A stretch of DNA of 64,000 nt from Cerasicoccus sp. TK19100 (GTDB lineage Bacteria; Verrucomicrobiota; Verrucomicrobiia; Opitutales; Cerasicoccaceae): NCBI RefSeq assembly GCF_027257155.1, contig NZ_JAPWDU010000003.1, forward strand, positions 496,001 through 560,000, read 5' to 3'. Below the pieces are notes generated by a model that was given only the letters and a program-made list of their open reading frames with translations, was not told the DNA's origin and searched no databases. Positions 10,877 through 19,618 of the stretch are shown one piece after another. Position 1 is the stretch's first letter. Each line of letters begins with the position of its first letter. A program made the position numbers and the translations under genes.

Positions 10877-11560
10877 CTAGCGAAACGTCATGTCCTTAAA
10901 AAGACGCAGGCTGTCGTCCCAATGTTCTTCGAGGAGTTTGCTGATGCTGATGGCACCGGTGAGGGCGTTGATGTTGGCGTCCTCATGGCAGTAGGCTTGA
11001 ATGCGGTCGAGCAGGCCCTCCAGCGCGATGCGGATTTCGCCCATGTATTGCTGAAAGCGATGCCAGTTGACGGCGTTGGGGTCGGGCTCGCCGGAGCTGA
11101 GCAGGTGGTGCTGGATCAGGAAGCTCGAGAAAAACCGGTAGAGCAGCTGGTCGACATCGAGGCAGAGGAAAAAGAAGCCTTTGTCCGCGCTGGGGTCGAA
11201 GAGGTAGGGGCACTTGGCGCGCGAGACGAACTCGACCAGCAGGGCAAAGACAACCATCTGCGCCGAACCACGGATGGAGTATTGTCCGTTGGCGCGCACG
11301 ATGACGAGGTCCACCTTTTGAAACGACACAACCTCGGTAAAGTTCTCCAGGAGCCCGGCGACGGCGGCAGCGGCTGGGCAGCGCTCAATGCGCTTTTCGT
11401 CCAGCGGGCAGTTCTTACATTGGTGGTAATCGAGGCGCGTCCACTCGGGCAGGCCTTTGACTTTTCCCCATTGCTCAGGGCTCAGACGCTCCGGGCTGTT
11501 GAGCTGGATCAGCCGCCCGTCATCCAGGCGCACCTGATATTGCGGAAATGTGTTAGCCAT
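10877..11560 (-). CDS. Unknown cytoplasmic protein with Cys cluster
   Basis: 227 aa, no signal peptide. The N-terminal part has a CKNCP motif (about residues 48-52) followed by another Cys in IERCPAA, a spacing that could hold a metal or Fe-S cluster, although only three cysteines are close together. The rest is helical and hydrophobic-acidic (VDQLLYRFFSSFLIQHHLL). I do not recognise the family. Its position between two other unknown genes on the same strand suggests a small operon. Confidence 0.55.
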   Translation of the reverse strand: MANTFPQYQVRLDDGRLIQLNSPERLSPEQWGKVKGLPEWTRLDYHQCKNCPLDEKRIERCPAAAAVAGLLENFTEVVSFQKVDLVIVRANGQYSIRGSAQMVVFALLVEFVSRAKCPYLFDPSADKGFFFLCLDVDQLLYRFFSSFLIQHHLLSSGEPDPNAVNWHRFQQYMGEIRIALEGLLDRIQAYCHEDANINALTGAISISKLLEEHWDDSLRLFKDMTFR

Positions 11561-11601
11561 AGCAGTAGCACCACCACGGTCGAGGCGGTCGGTTTAATGG
11601 A

Positions 11602-12129
11602 TCAGCGAAAGAGTTCGTCTACCATTGTGTCCGAAAGATCGCTAATACGCCAGCCAAAGGTTGTCCCAAATTGACAAAAAAGTGTGGGTGCCCGTGGCAC
11701 GTGGTCGATCTTCAGTGCCACGGTGCTGGTCGGCTCGTCGCCGCGCTTTACGCGGGCGCGCTTGCCGGAATATCCCGCCAGCGAGGTGCCGTCGCGCAGG
11801 ACAAAGGGGAACCGCAGCTGCATCTGCATCAGCTCGATAAAGTCGTCGCGGCCCAGGTCGTCCGCGCCTTGCCAGTAGCGCTCGTATTCGAAGAAGCCCA
11901 GCTCCCGGCCCTGCGAATCGGTGATGGTAAATTTCGCGCGCTTGTCGAATTCCCGCCACTCGGACAGCACGTCACGAAACTTGCGAAAGGCGTCCTGCTG
12001 GTATTCGACATGGTCGGGCTCGACCAATTGCAGGCGCACATTGGGCTCGATCAACGCATCGTTGATCGCCTCTACCGCGCCATCCAGGTCAAACAGCGCC
12101 GGGCGGTTGGTGTCCGTTAACGTGGTCAC
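11602..12129 (-). CDS. Unknown protein, GTG start
   Basis: 175 aa from a GTG at 12129, preceded by AGG about five bases upstream. The longer in-frame ORF would overlap the RluA-family gene and begins with a Pro/His-rich shadow sequence, so it was not used. The protein has mixed alpha/beta character with no recognised domain; ALKIDHVPRAPTLFCQFGTTFGWRI lies near the end. It follows the pseudouridine synthase gene after 80 bases. Confidence 0.5.
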   Translation of the reverse strand: MTTLTDTNRPALFDLDGAVEAINDALIEPNVRLQLVEPDHVEYQQDAFRKFRDVLSEWREFDKRAKFTITDSQGRELGFFEYERYWQGADDLGRDDFIELMQMQLRFPFVLRDGTSLAGYSGKRARVKRGDEPTSTVALKIDHVPRAPTLFCQFGTTFGWRISDLSDTMVDELFR

Positions 12130-12209
12130 TCTACCTGACAATGATGTCCGATGCGCGCTTTGGGTCAAGTCCGCGAGCGTGAATAAATCGGTGCCTAATT
12201 CGGGCTGTT

Positions 12210-13007
12210 TTAAACGCAGGACGCCGGCAAATCCGTGAGTTGCAGGCGTTCGCGGGCGAATTGCTGCATGTCCCAGGCCATGGGCGCGCGGAAGGTCAGG
12301 CCATCGGCAAAGGTAAGTTCCGTGCAGTGCAGGGCCTGGCGGCGCATGGGCAGATTGGCCTGTAGGCGGTCCGTCCAACCGTGCTCGATGAAGTCGAGAA
12401 ACAGCGTCGAATCGGGCCCGTAAATCTTATCACCGACGACGCGATGGCCCAGCCACTCGGCGTGAGCGCGGATCTGGTGCTTGCGGCCGGTCTCCAGCTT
12501 CACCTCGGCCAGCGTGAAGCCGTGCTGCGCGACCAGCGGCTTGAAATGCGTGATGGCGCGCTGGGAGGAGTTGGAGCGGCGCACGGTCACCTTGGCCGCA
12601 ACGGGGGACTCCAGGTCTTTGGCGAGGCGCTGGTCCACGCTGACGTCCTCCGTCATCTCGCCCTCCAAAATGGCGTGATAAACCTTGTCGACGGCGCGGT
12701 CTTGAAACGCGATTTGCAGCTTGCGCGCGGCGGCCTTGTGCTTGGCCAGCAGGATGACGCCGCTGGTCTCGCGGTCGAGCCGCGCGATGAGGTGCAGCGT
12801 CTGCAGGCCGGTCCACTCGCGGCAGGCACCGACGAGGCTCGACCACGGCCCGTTCTTCGACGGGTGGCAGACGACCCAGCCCGGCTTGTCGATGGCGAGC
12901 ACGTCGTCATTGTTTTCAATGACCCACGTGGGCAGCTCTTCGGGGTCGAGCAGGTCGGCATTCGGGCCGAATTCCGGATAGGTGGTGTAGTGGCGGTTAG
13001 CGCTCAT
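12210..13007 (-). CDS. RluA-family pseudouridine synthase
   Basis: Converts uridine to pseudouridine in rRNA or tRNA. The catalytic Asp lies in HLIARLDRETSGVILLAK (about residues 92-109), the hallmark of the RluA/RluC/RluD group. No S4 domain precedes it, so it resembles the shorter RluA/TruC-like members; the exact target is not predictable. 265 aa. It starts six bases after the mutS stop, consistent with one transcript. Confidence 0.88.
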   Translation of the reverse strand: MSANRHYTTYPEFGPNADLLDPEELPTWVIENNDDVLAIDKPGWVVCHPSKNGPWSSLVGACREWTGLQTLHLIARLDRETSGVILLAKHKAAARKLQIAFQDRAVDKVYHAILEGEMTEDVSVDQRLAKDLESPVAAKVTVRRSNSSQRAITHFKPLVAQHGFTLAEVKLETGRKHQIRAHAEWLGHRVVGDKIYGPDSTLFLDFIEHGWTDRLQANLPMRRQALHCTELTFADGLTFRAPMAWDMQQFARERLQLTDLPASCV

Positions 13008-13013
13008 GCATGG

Positions 13014-15614
13014 TTAAAATAACGCCAGTTGGTCGTCGTCTTCGGCGGGGGGCTTGGGGGCGCGTTTGGGCTTTTGCCGGGGTTCGGGGGCTGGGGCGTT
13101 GGGCTCGCGCAGGGTTTCGCGGAGGACGTTGCCCTCGCTCTCCAGCTCTTCCAGCACGGCTTTGGCACGGGTGATGACCGTGGCCGGGAGGCCTGCCAGA
13201 CGCGCCACCTGGATGCCGTAAGAGCGGTCCGCCGCGCCGGGGATGACGGTGTGCAGGAAGCGAATTTCGTCCGCCCACTCCTTCACCGAAACGCTGAAAT
13301 TCCGCAGACGTGGCAAAGTGTTTTCGAGCTGCGTGATCTCGTGGTAGTGCGTGGCAAACAAGGTGCGCGGTCCCTTCTCGCCAGCGCCATGCAGGTGCTC
13401 GACGACGGCCCAGGCGATGCTGAGGCCATCGTAGGTCGAGGTGCCGCGGCCGATTTCGTCGAGGATGATCAGGCTGCGCTCGGTGGCGTTGTTAAGGATG
13501 TTCGCGGTCTCGTTCATTTCGACCATGAAGGTCGAGTTGCCGCGGGCCAGCTCATCACTGGCACCCACGCGGGAAAAGATGCGGTCAACGAGGCCCACGT
13601 GGCAACGCTTGGCCGGGACCCAGCTGCCGACTTGCGCGAGCAGCGCGATCAACGCGACTTGGCGAATGTAGGTCGACTTACCCGCCATGTTGGGGCCGGT
13701 GAGCAGCACGATTTGCTCCTCGCTCGCGGTGAGTAAGGTGTCGTTCGGCACGAAGCCATGGGCACCGCGCAGGCCGAGGCGGTCGGCCTTAATCATCTGC
13801 TCGACGACGGGGTGGCGGCCTTGGTCAATGTCCAGCGTGTCGTCTTCGCTGAGCGTTGGGCGGCAGTAGTCCCACTCGCGCGCGAGCTTGGCCCAGCCAA
13901 TAAACACATCGCATTGGGCAAGGGCGGCAGCGGTTTCTTCGAGCGCGGCGGCGTCTTCCAGAATGCGCGCCACGAGGTCTTGAAACAGCGACTCTTCGCG
14001 GGCGAGCGCCTTCTCCTCGGCGTGGAGAATTTCCTTCTCCTTCACGCGCAGCTCTTCAGTGACGAAGCGCTCGGCGTTCTTCATCGTTTGCTTGCGGATG
14101 TAGTCTTCGGGCGCTTGTGAGGCGTTGGCCTTGGTGACTTCGATGAAGTAGCCGAACGCGCCGTTGTATTTCACCTTGAGGCTTTTGATGCCGGTGCGCT
14201 CGCGCTCGGTTGCTTCAAAGTTACTGAGCCACGTCTTGCTGTCGCGGGTCAGGCTGCGCAGGTAGTCGAGGTCTTCATCAAACTTGTCGCGGATCACGCC
14301 GCCGTCCGCGAGGTTGCCGGGCAACTCATCGGCGAGGGCTTGCGCCAGGTGTTCGCGCAGTTCGTCAAACGAACTTACTTTGCGATGCAAAGCTTGTACC
14401 TCGCTGCCGGCAAATGCGGCCAGCTCTTCGCGGATCGCGGGCATCGCGTTGATCGTGTCGCGAATGCCGCCCAGCTCGCGCGGGTTGCGAATGCGGTTCT
14501 GCAAACGGCCGAGAATGCGCGCAATGTCGCGGATGCCCTTGAGCAAATCGCACAGCGCGGCGCAGCGCGTGGGCTCGGCGTGAAAGTCGGCCACGGCTTG
14601 TTGGCGGCGGTTGAGCTCGGTGAGGTCCAGCAGCGGCGCGGCCAGCCATTGCTCGATCAAACGTCCGCCCGCGGCGGTGACGGTTTGGTCGATGGCATGG
14701 ATCAGCGAGCCGGTGCGCCCGCCTTGCGAGCTTTGGAAAATCTCCAAGTTGCGCAGCGTGGCCGGGTCGAGCAGCAGCGCGCGTTTGGTGTGGTACTCCT
14801 TGATGTGGTGGAGGTTCTTTGGCGGCGCGCAAAGGGTGTCCGTCGCGTAGGTAATGAGCGCGCCCGCGCTGCCAAGGGCCGGGTGGGAGACGTCGAGGCC
14901 GAAGCCGTTGAGGTTGAGCACGCCGAGGGAATCCAGCACGGAGCGCGCGCCGGCGTCGGTCTCAAACTGAAAATCCGGCAGCACCGTGACGGGCCGCGAC
15001 TCGCAGTAGTAGTCGAAGTCTTCGTGCCAGTCGCGGAGTTTCTCATCGTGCGCCCACTTGAGGGAGACGTTTTCCGGGAGGAGGATTTCCTTGGGGTCGA
15101 TCGCGTGAAAGACCGGCATTAGCTGCGCGGGATCGGCCTCCGTGGCGACTTGGAATTCGCCGGTAGAGAGGTCGAGCCAAGCCGCGTGGAAGTTGCCCTT
15201 GCGGTCGCTGGTCAGCGCGAGCAGGTAGTGGTTGCGCCGGGCGTCGAGCTGGTGCTCCTCCAGCGTGGTGCCGGGGGTGAGCACGCGCGTTAAATCGCGC
15301 TCAACGAGCTTGCCCGGTTTGGGCGTTTCCACCTGGTCGACAATGGCTACCTTGACGCCCTGATTAAGCAGCTTGGGCAGGTAGTTGTCGCGGGCGTGGT
15401 AGGGGATGCCCGCCATCGGGTAACCACCACGCTGGGTGAGCGTGATGCCCAGCAGCCGCGCGCCCTCCTCGGCGTCGCCATGAAACATCTCATAGAAATC
15501 GCCGAGTCGAAACAGCAACAGCGCATCGGCGGGGACCCGGGGGTCTTCCTTCCGGTAGCGCCAATACTGCTGCATCATCGGGGTCTCCCGAGCTGCTTTT
15601 TTCTTGGGGGGCAT
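13014..15614 (-). CDS. mutS: DNA mismatch repair protein MutS
   Basis: Recognises base mismatches and starts repair with MutL. The N-terminal mismatch-binding domain has the Phe-x-Glu element (LGDFYEMFHGDA), the core and clamp domains follow, and the ATPase carries Walker A GPNMAGKS (640-647) with a DEIGRGTSTYDG signature. 866 aa is full length. The extreme C-terminus QLALF fits a beta-clamp-binding peptide, reached through a Pro/Lys-rich linker. MutL is not in the window. Confidence 0.97.
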   Translation of the reverse strand: MPPKKKAARETPMMQQYWRYRKEDPRVPADALLLFRLGDFYEMFHGDAEEGARLLGITLTQRGGYPMAGIPYHARDNYLPKLLNQGVKVAIVDQVETPKPGKLVERDLTRVLTPGTTLEEHQLDARRNHYLLALTSDRKGNFHAAWLDLSTGEFQVATEADPAQLMPVFHAIDPKEILLPENVSLKWAHDEKLRDWHEDFDYYCESRPVTVLPDFQFETDAGARSVLDSLGVLNLNGFGLDVSHPALGSAGALITYATDTLCAPPKNLHHIKEYHTKRALLLDPATLRNLEIFQSSQGGRTGSLIHAIDQTVTAAGGRLIEQWLAAPLLDLTELNRRQQAVADFHAEPTRCAALCDLLKGIRDIARILGRLQNRIRNPRELGGIRDTINAMPAIREELAAFAGSEVQALHRKVSSFDELREHLAQALADELPGNLADGGVIRDKFDEDLDYLRSLTRDSKTWLSNFEATERERTGIKSLKVKYNGAFGYFIEVTKANASQAPEDYIRKQTMKNAERFVTEELRVKEKEILHAEEKALAREESLFQDLVARILEDAAALEETAAALAQCDVFIGWAKLAREWDYCRPTLSEDDTLDIDQGRHPVVEQMIKADRLGLRGAHGFVPNDTLLTASEEQIVLLTGPNMAGKSTYIRQVALIALLAQVGSWVPAKRCHVGLVDRIFSRVGASDELARGNSTFMVEMNETANILNNATERSLIILDEIGRGTSTYDGLSIAWAVVEHLHGAGEKGPRTLFATHYHEITQLENTLPRLRNFSVSVKEWADEIRFLHTVIPGAADRSYGIQVARLAGLPATVITRAKAVLEELESEGNVLRETLREPNAPAPEPRQKPKRAPKPPAEDDDQLALF
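14377..14393. repeat. Dispersed palindrome, one mismatch, in mutS
   Basis: ACTTTGCGATGCAAAGC: same arms and GAT loop as the 7192 copy with the last base changed. It lies in mutS codons for ALHRKV. Confidence 0.65.
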
Positions 15615-15671
15615 GCGGGTGCTAGGTGTGCAATTTAGCGGCTGGGCAATGCGCCAAAGCGCGGACGAGCG

Positions 15672-16172
15672 TTACTTACTTTGCAATGCAGAGTGTGCGT
15701 CGTCGCATGCTTTTTTCATGGATGCCCAGGCGTCCTTGAGCTCGGCTTGAACCTTGTCCCAATTGTCCGCGGTGGCGTCCTGCATGTTGTCCATGGCGCT
15801 GGAGAAGCTTTTCTTGGCATCGTCCCATTCATCTTCAGCGTCGTCCCACTGCTCCTTGGCGTCGCCCTTGAGGTCCTTGGCTTGCTCGGCGAGTTTGTTC
15901 CACTGCGCGTCGAGCTCTTTGCCGGATTCCTTGAACTTGGCCACGGCCTGCTCCTTTTGCTCTTCGGACCAGTCGGCAATATTCTCCGAGTATTCCTTGG
16001 CCTTGTCGCTGATGGCGTCGGCGCTGTTCTTAACGCTTTCGGAGAGGCTGTCGTAGGCTTGGGAGGCGCTTTCCTTGGCTTCGTCGGCAGCCTTCTCGGC
16101 GTCGGAATTATCGGAGCAACCGGCACCGATCAGGGCAGCGCTGGCGGCGAGAGAAAATATGATATGTTTCAT
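15672..16172 (-). CDS. Coiled-coil lipoprotein
   Basis: 166 aa from the ATG at 16172. The signal peptide MKHIIFSLAASAALIGAGC ends in a lipobox, so the protein is lipid-anchored. The rest is highly charged, Ala/Lys/Asp/Glu-rich with regular heptad-like spacing and repeated W-D-x-A-x-x-E-W-D-D segments, indicating a long coiled coil. Low-complexity makes homology unreliable. The last five codons (ALQSK) overlap a copy of the dispersed palindrome. Confidence 0.65.
   Translation of the reverse strand: MKHIIFSLAASAALIGAGCSDNSDAEKAADEAKESASQAYDSLSESVKNSADAISDKAKEYSENIADWSEEQKEQAVAKFKESGKELDAQWNKLAEQAKDLKGDAKEQWDDAEDEWDDAKKSFSSAMDNMQDATADNWDKVQAELKDAWASMKKACDDAHSALQSK
15678..15694. repeat. Dispersed palindrome, one mismatch
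   Basis: ACTTTGCAATGCAGAGT: matches the motif arms except one base in the right arm. It lies in the last codons of the coiled-coil lipoprotein. Confidence 0.55.
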
Positions 16173-16322
16173 GCGGTAATTGCATGGCAAGCGCCTCGGT
16201 ATGGCCAGTTTTTTATGCGGATAGTGTTTGGGAAAATGCGGTTGGGTAAATTCCCGGTTTGTCGGGTGTTCCTATCGCTCTCACCTTACCGGAGCGGGCA
16301 ACGTTCTTCATCGTTGAAGCCT

Positions 16323-16523
16323 TTAACGGGTGCGCTGGTGCAGTTCTTTCAGTTCGAGTAGCTTTTCTTTGTCGGCACGTGCTTGCAAAATGCTTCTGAT
16401 GGCGGTGACCTCCTGGGCGATTTTGTAGACATAATAGGGCATGAGAATTGCCATGACCAGCAAGACAAAGCCAATGATTAACAGTATCAACGAGCTGATT
16501 GCACCTAATATTTCCATTTGCAT
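16323..16523 (-). CDS. Small single-pass membrane protein
   Basis: 66 aa. One strong hydrophobic helix (about residues 8-30, ISSLILLIIGFVLLVMAIL) followed by a YKIAQEVTAIRSIL stretch and a charged tail that could form a short coiled coil. Two ATGs (16523, 16517) are possible. No recognised family. The shape resembles small cytoplasmic-tail membrane proteins that bind a larger partner, but that is only an impression. Confidence 0.5.
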   Translation of the reverse strand: MQMEILGAISSLILLIIGFVLLVMAILMPYYVYKIAQEVTAIRSILQARADKEKLLELKELHQRTR

Positions 16524-16607
16524 AATATGTAATAAAAACTATCCGCTGTAAAGGGTCTACTTGTGGAATGCGCGCCCCTGTATCAGCGCTTCCTGAGCGG
16601 GGTTGGT

Positions 16608-17195
16608 TTAGATTGTCGCGTAGGCTTCGATGGCGTCGGCGAGGTCGTTGAGCGCGGGGGCGAGGGCGGCGGCGCGCTGACGGTCACCGTCATGGCGTAG
16701 GTGGCCGCTGTGCTCGTAGTGGATGACGTTGTCCTTGGGGCCGACCCAGGCACCATTGAGCGAGATGGAGCCGAAGCGCCGTGGAAACCGCTGCTGGACG
16801 CTGAGCAGGCTCTGCCGAATCTCGGGCAACAGGGCACCGTGGACGAAGCCCGTGTCGTTGCATTTGACGACGAAGGTTTCGTCGAAGGCGGGGTCGCCGG
16901 TTTGGATGTCCTGCATGCCCACGGCTTTGCCGATCTTACTAAAGAAGCCCTCGACGCCGAGCTTGAACGTGAGGTCTGTTGACCGGTTTAAGGTGACACG
17001 CACGGCGTGGTAGGGGCTGCTGTTTTTGCCGGAGCCGCGGGTGAAATTGTATATCTTTAAATGGCGGCCGCGGTAGCCGCCCTCGATGTAGTAGGGGCGC
17101 TTGAGCAGATTCAGCAGCGGGACGGATGGCAGGTAAGGATCGCCGCCATGCAGGGGCGCGCCGAGTTCAGTCGCAAGTGGTGGATATTGGCTCAT
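16608..17195 (-). CDS. Unknown protein, possible DUF3137-like
   Basis: 195 aa, no signal peptide. Internal TGDPAFDETFVVKCNDTGF and VHGALLPEIRQSLLSV resemble a segment seen in several bacterial hypothetical proteins in which a G-D-x-x-F-D-x-x-F-V motif is conserved. The N-terminus is Pro-rich. Function unknown. It is the last gene of the minus-strand run and diverges from the permease at 17299. Confidence 0.5.
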   Translation of the reverse strand: MSQYPPLATELGAPLHGGDPYLPSVPLLNLLKRPYYIEGGYRGRHLKIYNFTRGSGKNSSPYHAVRVTLNRSTDLTFKLGVEGFFSKIGKAVGMQDIQTGDPAFDETFVVKCNDTGFVHGALLPEIRQSLLSVQQRFPRRFGSISLNGAWVGPKDNVIHYEHSGHLRHDGDRQRAAALAPALNDLADAIEAYATI

Positions 17196-17298
17196 GGTGC
17201 AAGTGTAGCTAAGATCGACGTGGCGCGCGATTACAAGTTGTTCAGAATTTTATACGTGAAGCTTGTCATCGGCCTTGCGCGCGTTCCTGATATGGGCG

Positions 17299-18459
17299 AT
17301 GGCGAAACCAACAGCAGCGCTTAAACGAACTGCCGACGTGAAGGGTGCGGTCTTCCTGGGGCTGGGCTCGATTCTGGGCACCGGGGTGTTCGTGATCCTG
17401 GCGATGGTCACCGCGCAGGTGGGCGACTGGGCGCTGCTCGCGGTGGGCGTCGGTGCGATCGTGGCGACGTTTAACGGGCTCAACAGCGCGCAACTGGCGG
17501 CGGCTTACCCTGTCTCTGGCGGTGCCTACGAATATGGCTACCGCCTGCTGCATCCGTATGCGGGCTTCACGGCGGGGCTCTTGTTTCTGTTGGCCAAGAG
17601 CGCAAGCGCGGCGACGGCGGCTTTGGCGATTGGCACCTTTTTCCGGCCGGAGTTTCACGTGGCCTTCGCGGTCATAGCGGTGCTGGTCGTGACGGCGGTC
17701 ATCGTCTTTGGCTTGCGCCGGAGTAATCAGGTTAATGCCGGCATATTAACGATCACCATTGCGGGTCTGCTGAGTTTGATTTTTGCCCCGGCGGGTGACT
17801 TGGTGATCGAAGACCAGCCGCCCTTTGAGCTGGCAAACGTCTTGCAGGCCTGCGCGTTGATCTTCGTGGCCTACACCGGCTATGGCCGCATCGCCACGAT
17901 GGGAGAGGAGATCATCGAGCCGCGCAAAAACATTCCCAAGGCCATGATCATCACCCTGCTCGTTTCGGCGGCGCTTTACGCGGGCGTGGCGCTGGCCTGG
18001 CTGCGCGGCGCGGTGCCGACACAGCTCTTTGAGGTCGCGGGCTACGTTGCCCTGATCGGCGTGCTGCTCAACCTGATCTTGGGTTTGTCGCGGGTGCTTC
18101 TGGCCATGGCGCGTCGCGGGGATGTCGCGCATTTCTTCAGCAAGCTCGACAAGAACGGCGAGCCACTGGCGGCGATCCTCGGCATCGGTGGTTTGGTGGC
18201 GCTGCTTTGTCTGCTGGGCGACATCAAGCTGGCCTGGTCCTTCAGCGCGTGCACGGTTTTGATTTATTACGCGATTATGAACGCGGCGGCGCTCAAGCTG
18301 ACCCCCGAACAGCGGATGTACCCTAAGTGGCTGGCCTGGGTCGGGCTGGCGTCCTGCCTTTTCCTGGCCTTCTGGGTGCCGATGTTTATCTGGGGCGTTA
18401 CCCTCGTTTGCATTGGCGCGGGGATGATCCTGCGTTGGACTATTACGAAGTTAAGCTAA
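17299..18459 (+). CDS. APC-family amino acid permease
   Basis: Inner-membrane transporter of the amino acid-polyamine-organocation superfamily. The first helix contains GLGSILGTGVFV, the glycine-rich substrate-site signature, and about 10-12 hydrophobic segments follow; 386 aa is short but plausible. The start at 17299 begins just before the basic N-terminus; an upstream ATG at 17263 would add 12 residues of no family likeness. The substrate is not evident. It diverges from the minus-strand gene ending the preceding run. Confidence 0.82.
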   Translation: MAKPTAALKRTADVKGAVFLGLGSILGTGVFVILAMVTAQVGDWALLAVGVGAIVATFNGLNSAQLAAAYPVSGGAYEYGYRLLHPYAGFTAGLLFLLAKSASAATAALAIGTFFRPEFHVAFAVIAVLVVTAVIVFGLRRSNQVNAGILTITIAGLLSLIFAPAGDLVIEDQPPFELANVLQACALIFVAYTGYGRIATMGEEIIEPRKNIPKAMIITLLVSAALYAGVALAWLRGAVPTQLFEVAGYVALIGVLLNLILGLSRVLLAMARRGDVAHFFSKLDKNGEPLAAILGIGGLVALLCLLGDIKLAWSFSACTVLIYYAIMNAAALKLTPEQRMYPKWLAWVGLASCLFLAFWVPMFIWGVTLVCIGAGMILRWTITKLS

Positions 18460-18570
18460 GGTTACGGCCGCTTAACGTGCCAGACACAGTGTCGTCGGTT
18501 TGTCGCTAACGATACGGTATTATTACACTTCCGGTATTTTCAAGGGCTGCCCGATGTGTGTCTGTGGGGT

Positions 18571-19497
18571 ATGCCTAAATCTCGTCGTCGTTCCTCTTCC
18601 TGGTCCCGCAAAAAGAAGCCCCAGCTTATGGTGCTTGGCGGCGTGGGTGCCATTATTTTAACGCTCGGTGCGGGCATGTTCGCCTTGATCATGCACAAGA
18701 ATGCCCAGGTCGCCGAGGCCTCGCATGAGCCCACGGAGCACGCCGTTGCCGAAGCACCCGCAGAGCCGAAAGCTGCCCCGGAAAAGGCCGAGCTGGACAT
18801 CGGCGGCATCGTCTCAAAGGACCCCCTGGAGCAGGTCGTCTTGCGGCATTTTGCGGTGACGAACATTGACGACGTTACCACGCTCAAGCTCAACGCCAGC
18901 CTGCAAATGGGCGCAAACCCGGAGCCCGATAACATGCACGAGGTGGTCTTCTATTTCCGCCGCCCGAACTTCGCTCGGCGGGTGATGATGCATGGCGACT
19001 TGCGCTTCGACATGGGCTTTGACGGCAACGAAATCTGGGCGCAGCAAGTCGGCAGCAACGGCGCGGTGCGCAAGGTGGACAACATTTCGGAAAAGCAACG
19101 TGCCCAGTTCAAAGAAGCCGCCCGCATCGGCAGCTATCTTTGGAAATACCAGCAGGACCCCAAGCGTTTCTCCCTGCATCGCGACACGATGATCGATGGC
19201 CGGATGTGCCACGTGGTCGAATACGAGGACGAAAAGGAGCGCGTGCTGACCTACATTGACACCCAAGACTACTACGAGATTGCCCGTGAGCAGCACCCGA
19301 AAAATGCGGGGGACGCGATCGCTTTCATGCGCATGACCGAGCACATGGAGAAGAACGGCGTCGTCATGCCGATGAAGATTGAGACGTCCTCCAATGGCGA
19401 AGTTTTCTCCACGGTGGTCATCGACCAGATGGAGATCAACGCCGGGGTGCCGAGCTACATTTTCAACGAGCCCAGCGTCCGCTACTCGGCGAAATAG
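18571..19497 (+). CDS. LolA-like membrane-anchored protein
   Basis: 308 aa. A basic N-terminus (KSRRRSSSWSRKKK) precedes one transmembrane helix (about 20-42), then an Ala/Pro/Glu-rich spacer, then a periplasmic domain (about 90-308) whose pattern (VVFYFRRPNFARRVMMHGDL, LYKYQ-like stretches, VVEYEDEKERVLTYIDTQDYY) resembles the LolA/LolB lipoprotein-carrier fold. Unlike LolA it is tethered, so a role in lipid or lipoprotein handling at the inner membrane is an inference. It precedes sufS by 112 bases. Confidence 0.55.
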   Translation: MPKSRRRSSSWSRKKKPQLMVLGGVGAIILTLGAGMFALIMHKNAQVAEASHEPTEHAVAEAPAEPKAAPEKAELDIGGIVSKDPLEQVVLRHFAVTNIDDVTTLKLNASLQMGANPEPDNMHEVVFYFRRPNFARRVMMHGDLRFDMGFDGNEIWAQQVGSNGAVRKVDNISEKQRAQFKEAARIGSYLWKYQQDPKRFSLHRDTMIDGRMCHVVEYEDEKERVLTYIDTQDYYEIAREQHPKNAGDAIAFMRMTEHMEKNGVVMPMKIETSSNGEVFSTVVIDQMEINAGVPSYIFNEPSVRYSAK

Positions 19498-19503
19498 GAC
19501 CCG

Positions 19504-19528
19504 CCGCCAACGGCTTCAATGCTGGCGG
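19504..19528 (+). terminator. Possible terminator after the LolA-like gene
   Basis: CCGCCA and TGGCGG pair across a 13-base loop and are followed by TTTTGG. The stem is short and the T run weak, so this is tentative. Confidence 0.35.
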
Positions 19529-19605
19529 TTTTGGCCCTTTTGCTGCCGCATTTATTTCCATTATTCGCAGTTGCAAAGGCGCACTGTTGAGCTACAGTCT
19601 CAATT

Positions 19606-19618
19606 TAGAATGATTCTA
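19606..19618. promoter_or_regulatory. Palindrome over the sufS start
   Basis: TAGAAT-G-ATTCTA is a perfect odd palindrome covering the chosen sufS ATG at 19610. It could be an operator or a chance palindrome; it does not match a Fur or IscR consensus that I can verify. Confidence 0.25.

Noticed and set aside
12130-12378. Longer N-terminus of the unknown protein ending at 11602
   Set aside because: It overlaps the RluA-family gene and reads as a shadow; the GTG at 12129 avoids this.
13014-15614. Long plus-strand ORFs opposite mutS
   Set aside because: They are high-GC antisense shadows with Ala/Arg/Gly-rich translations and no domain pattern.
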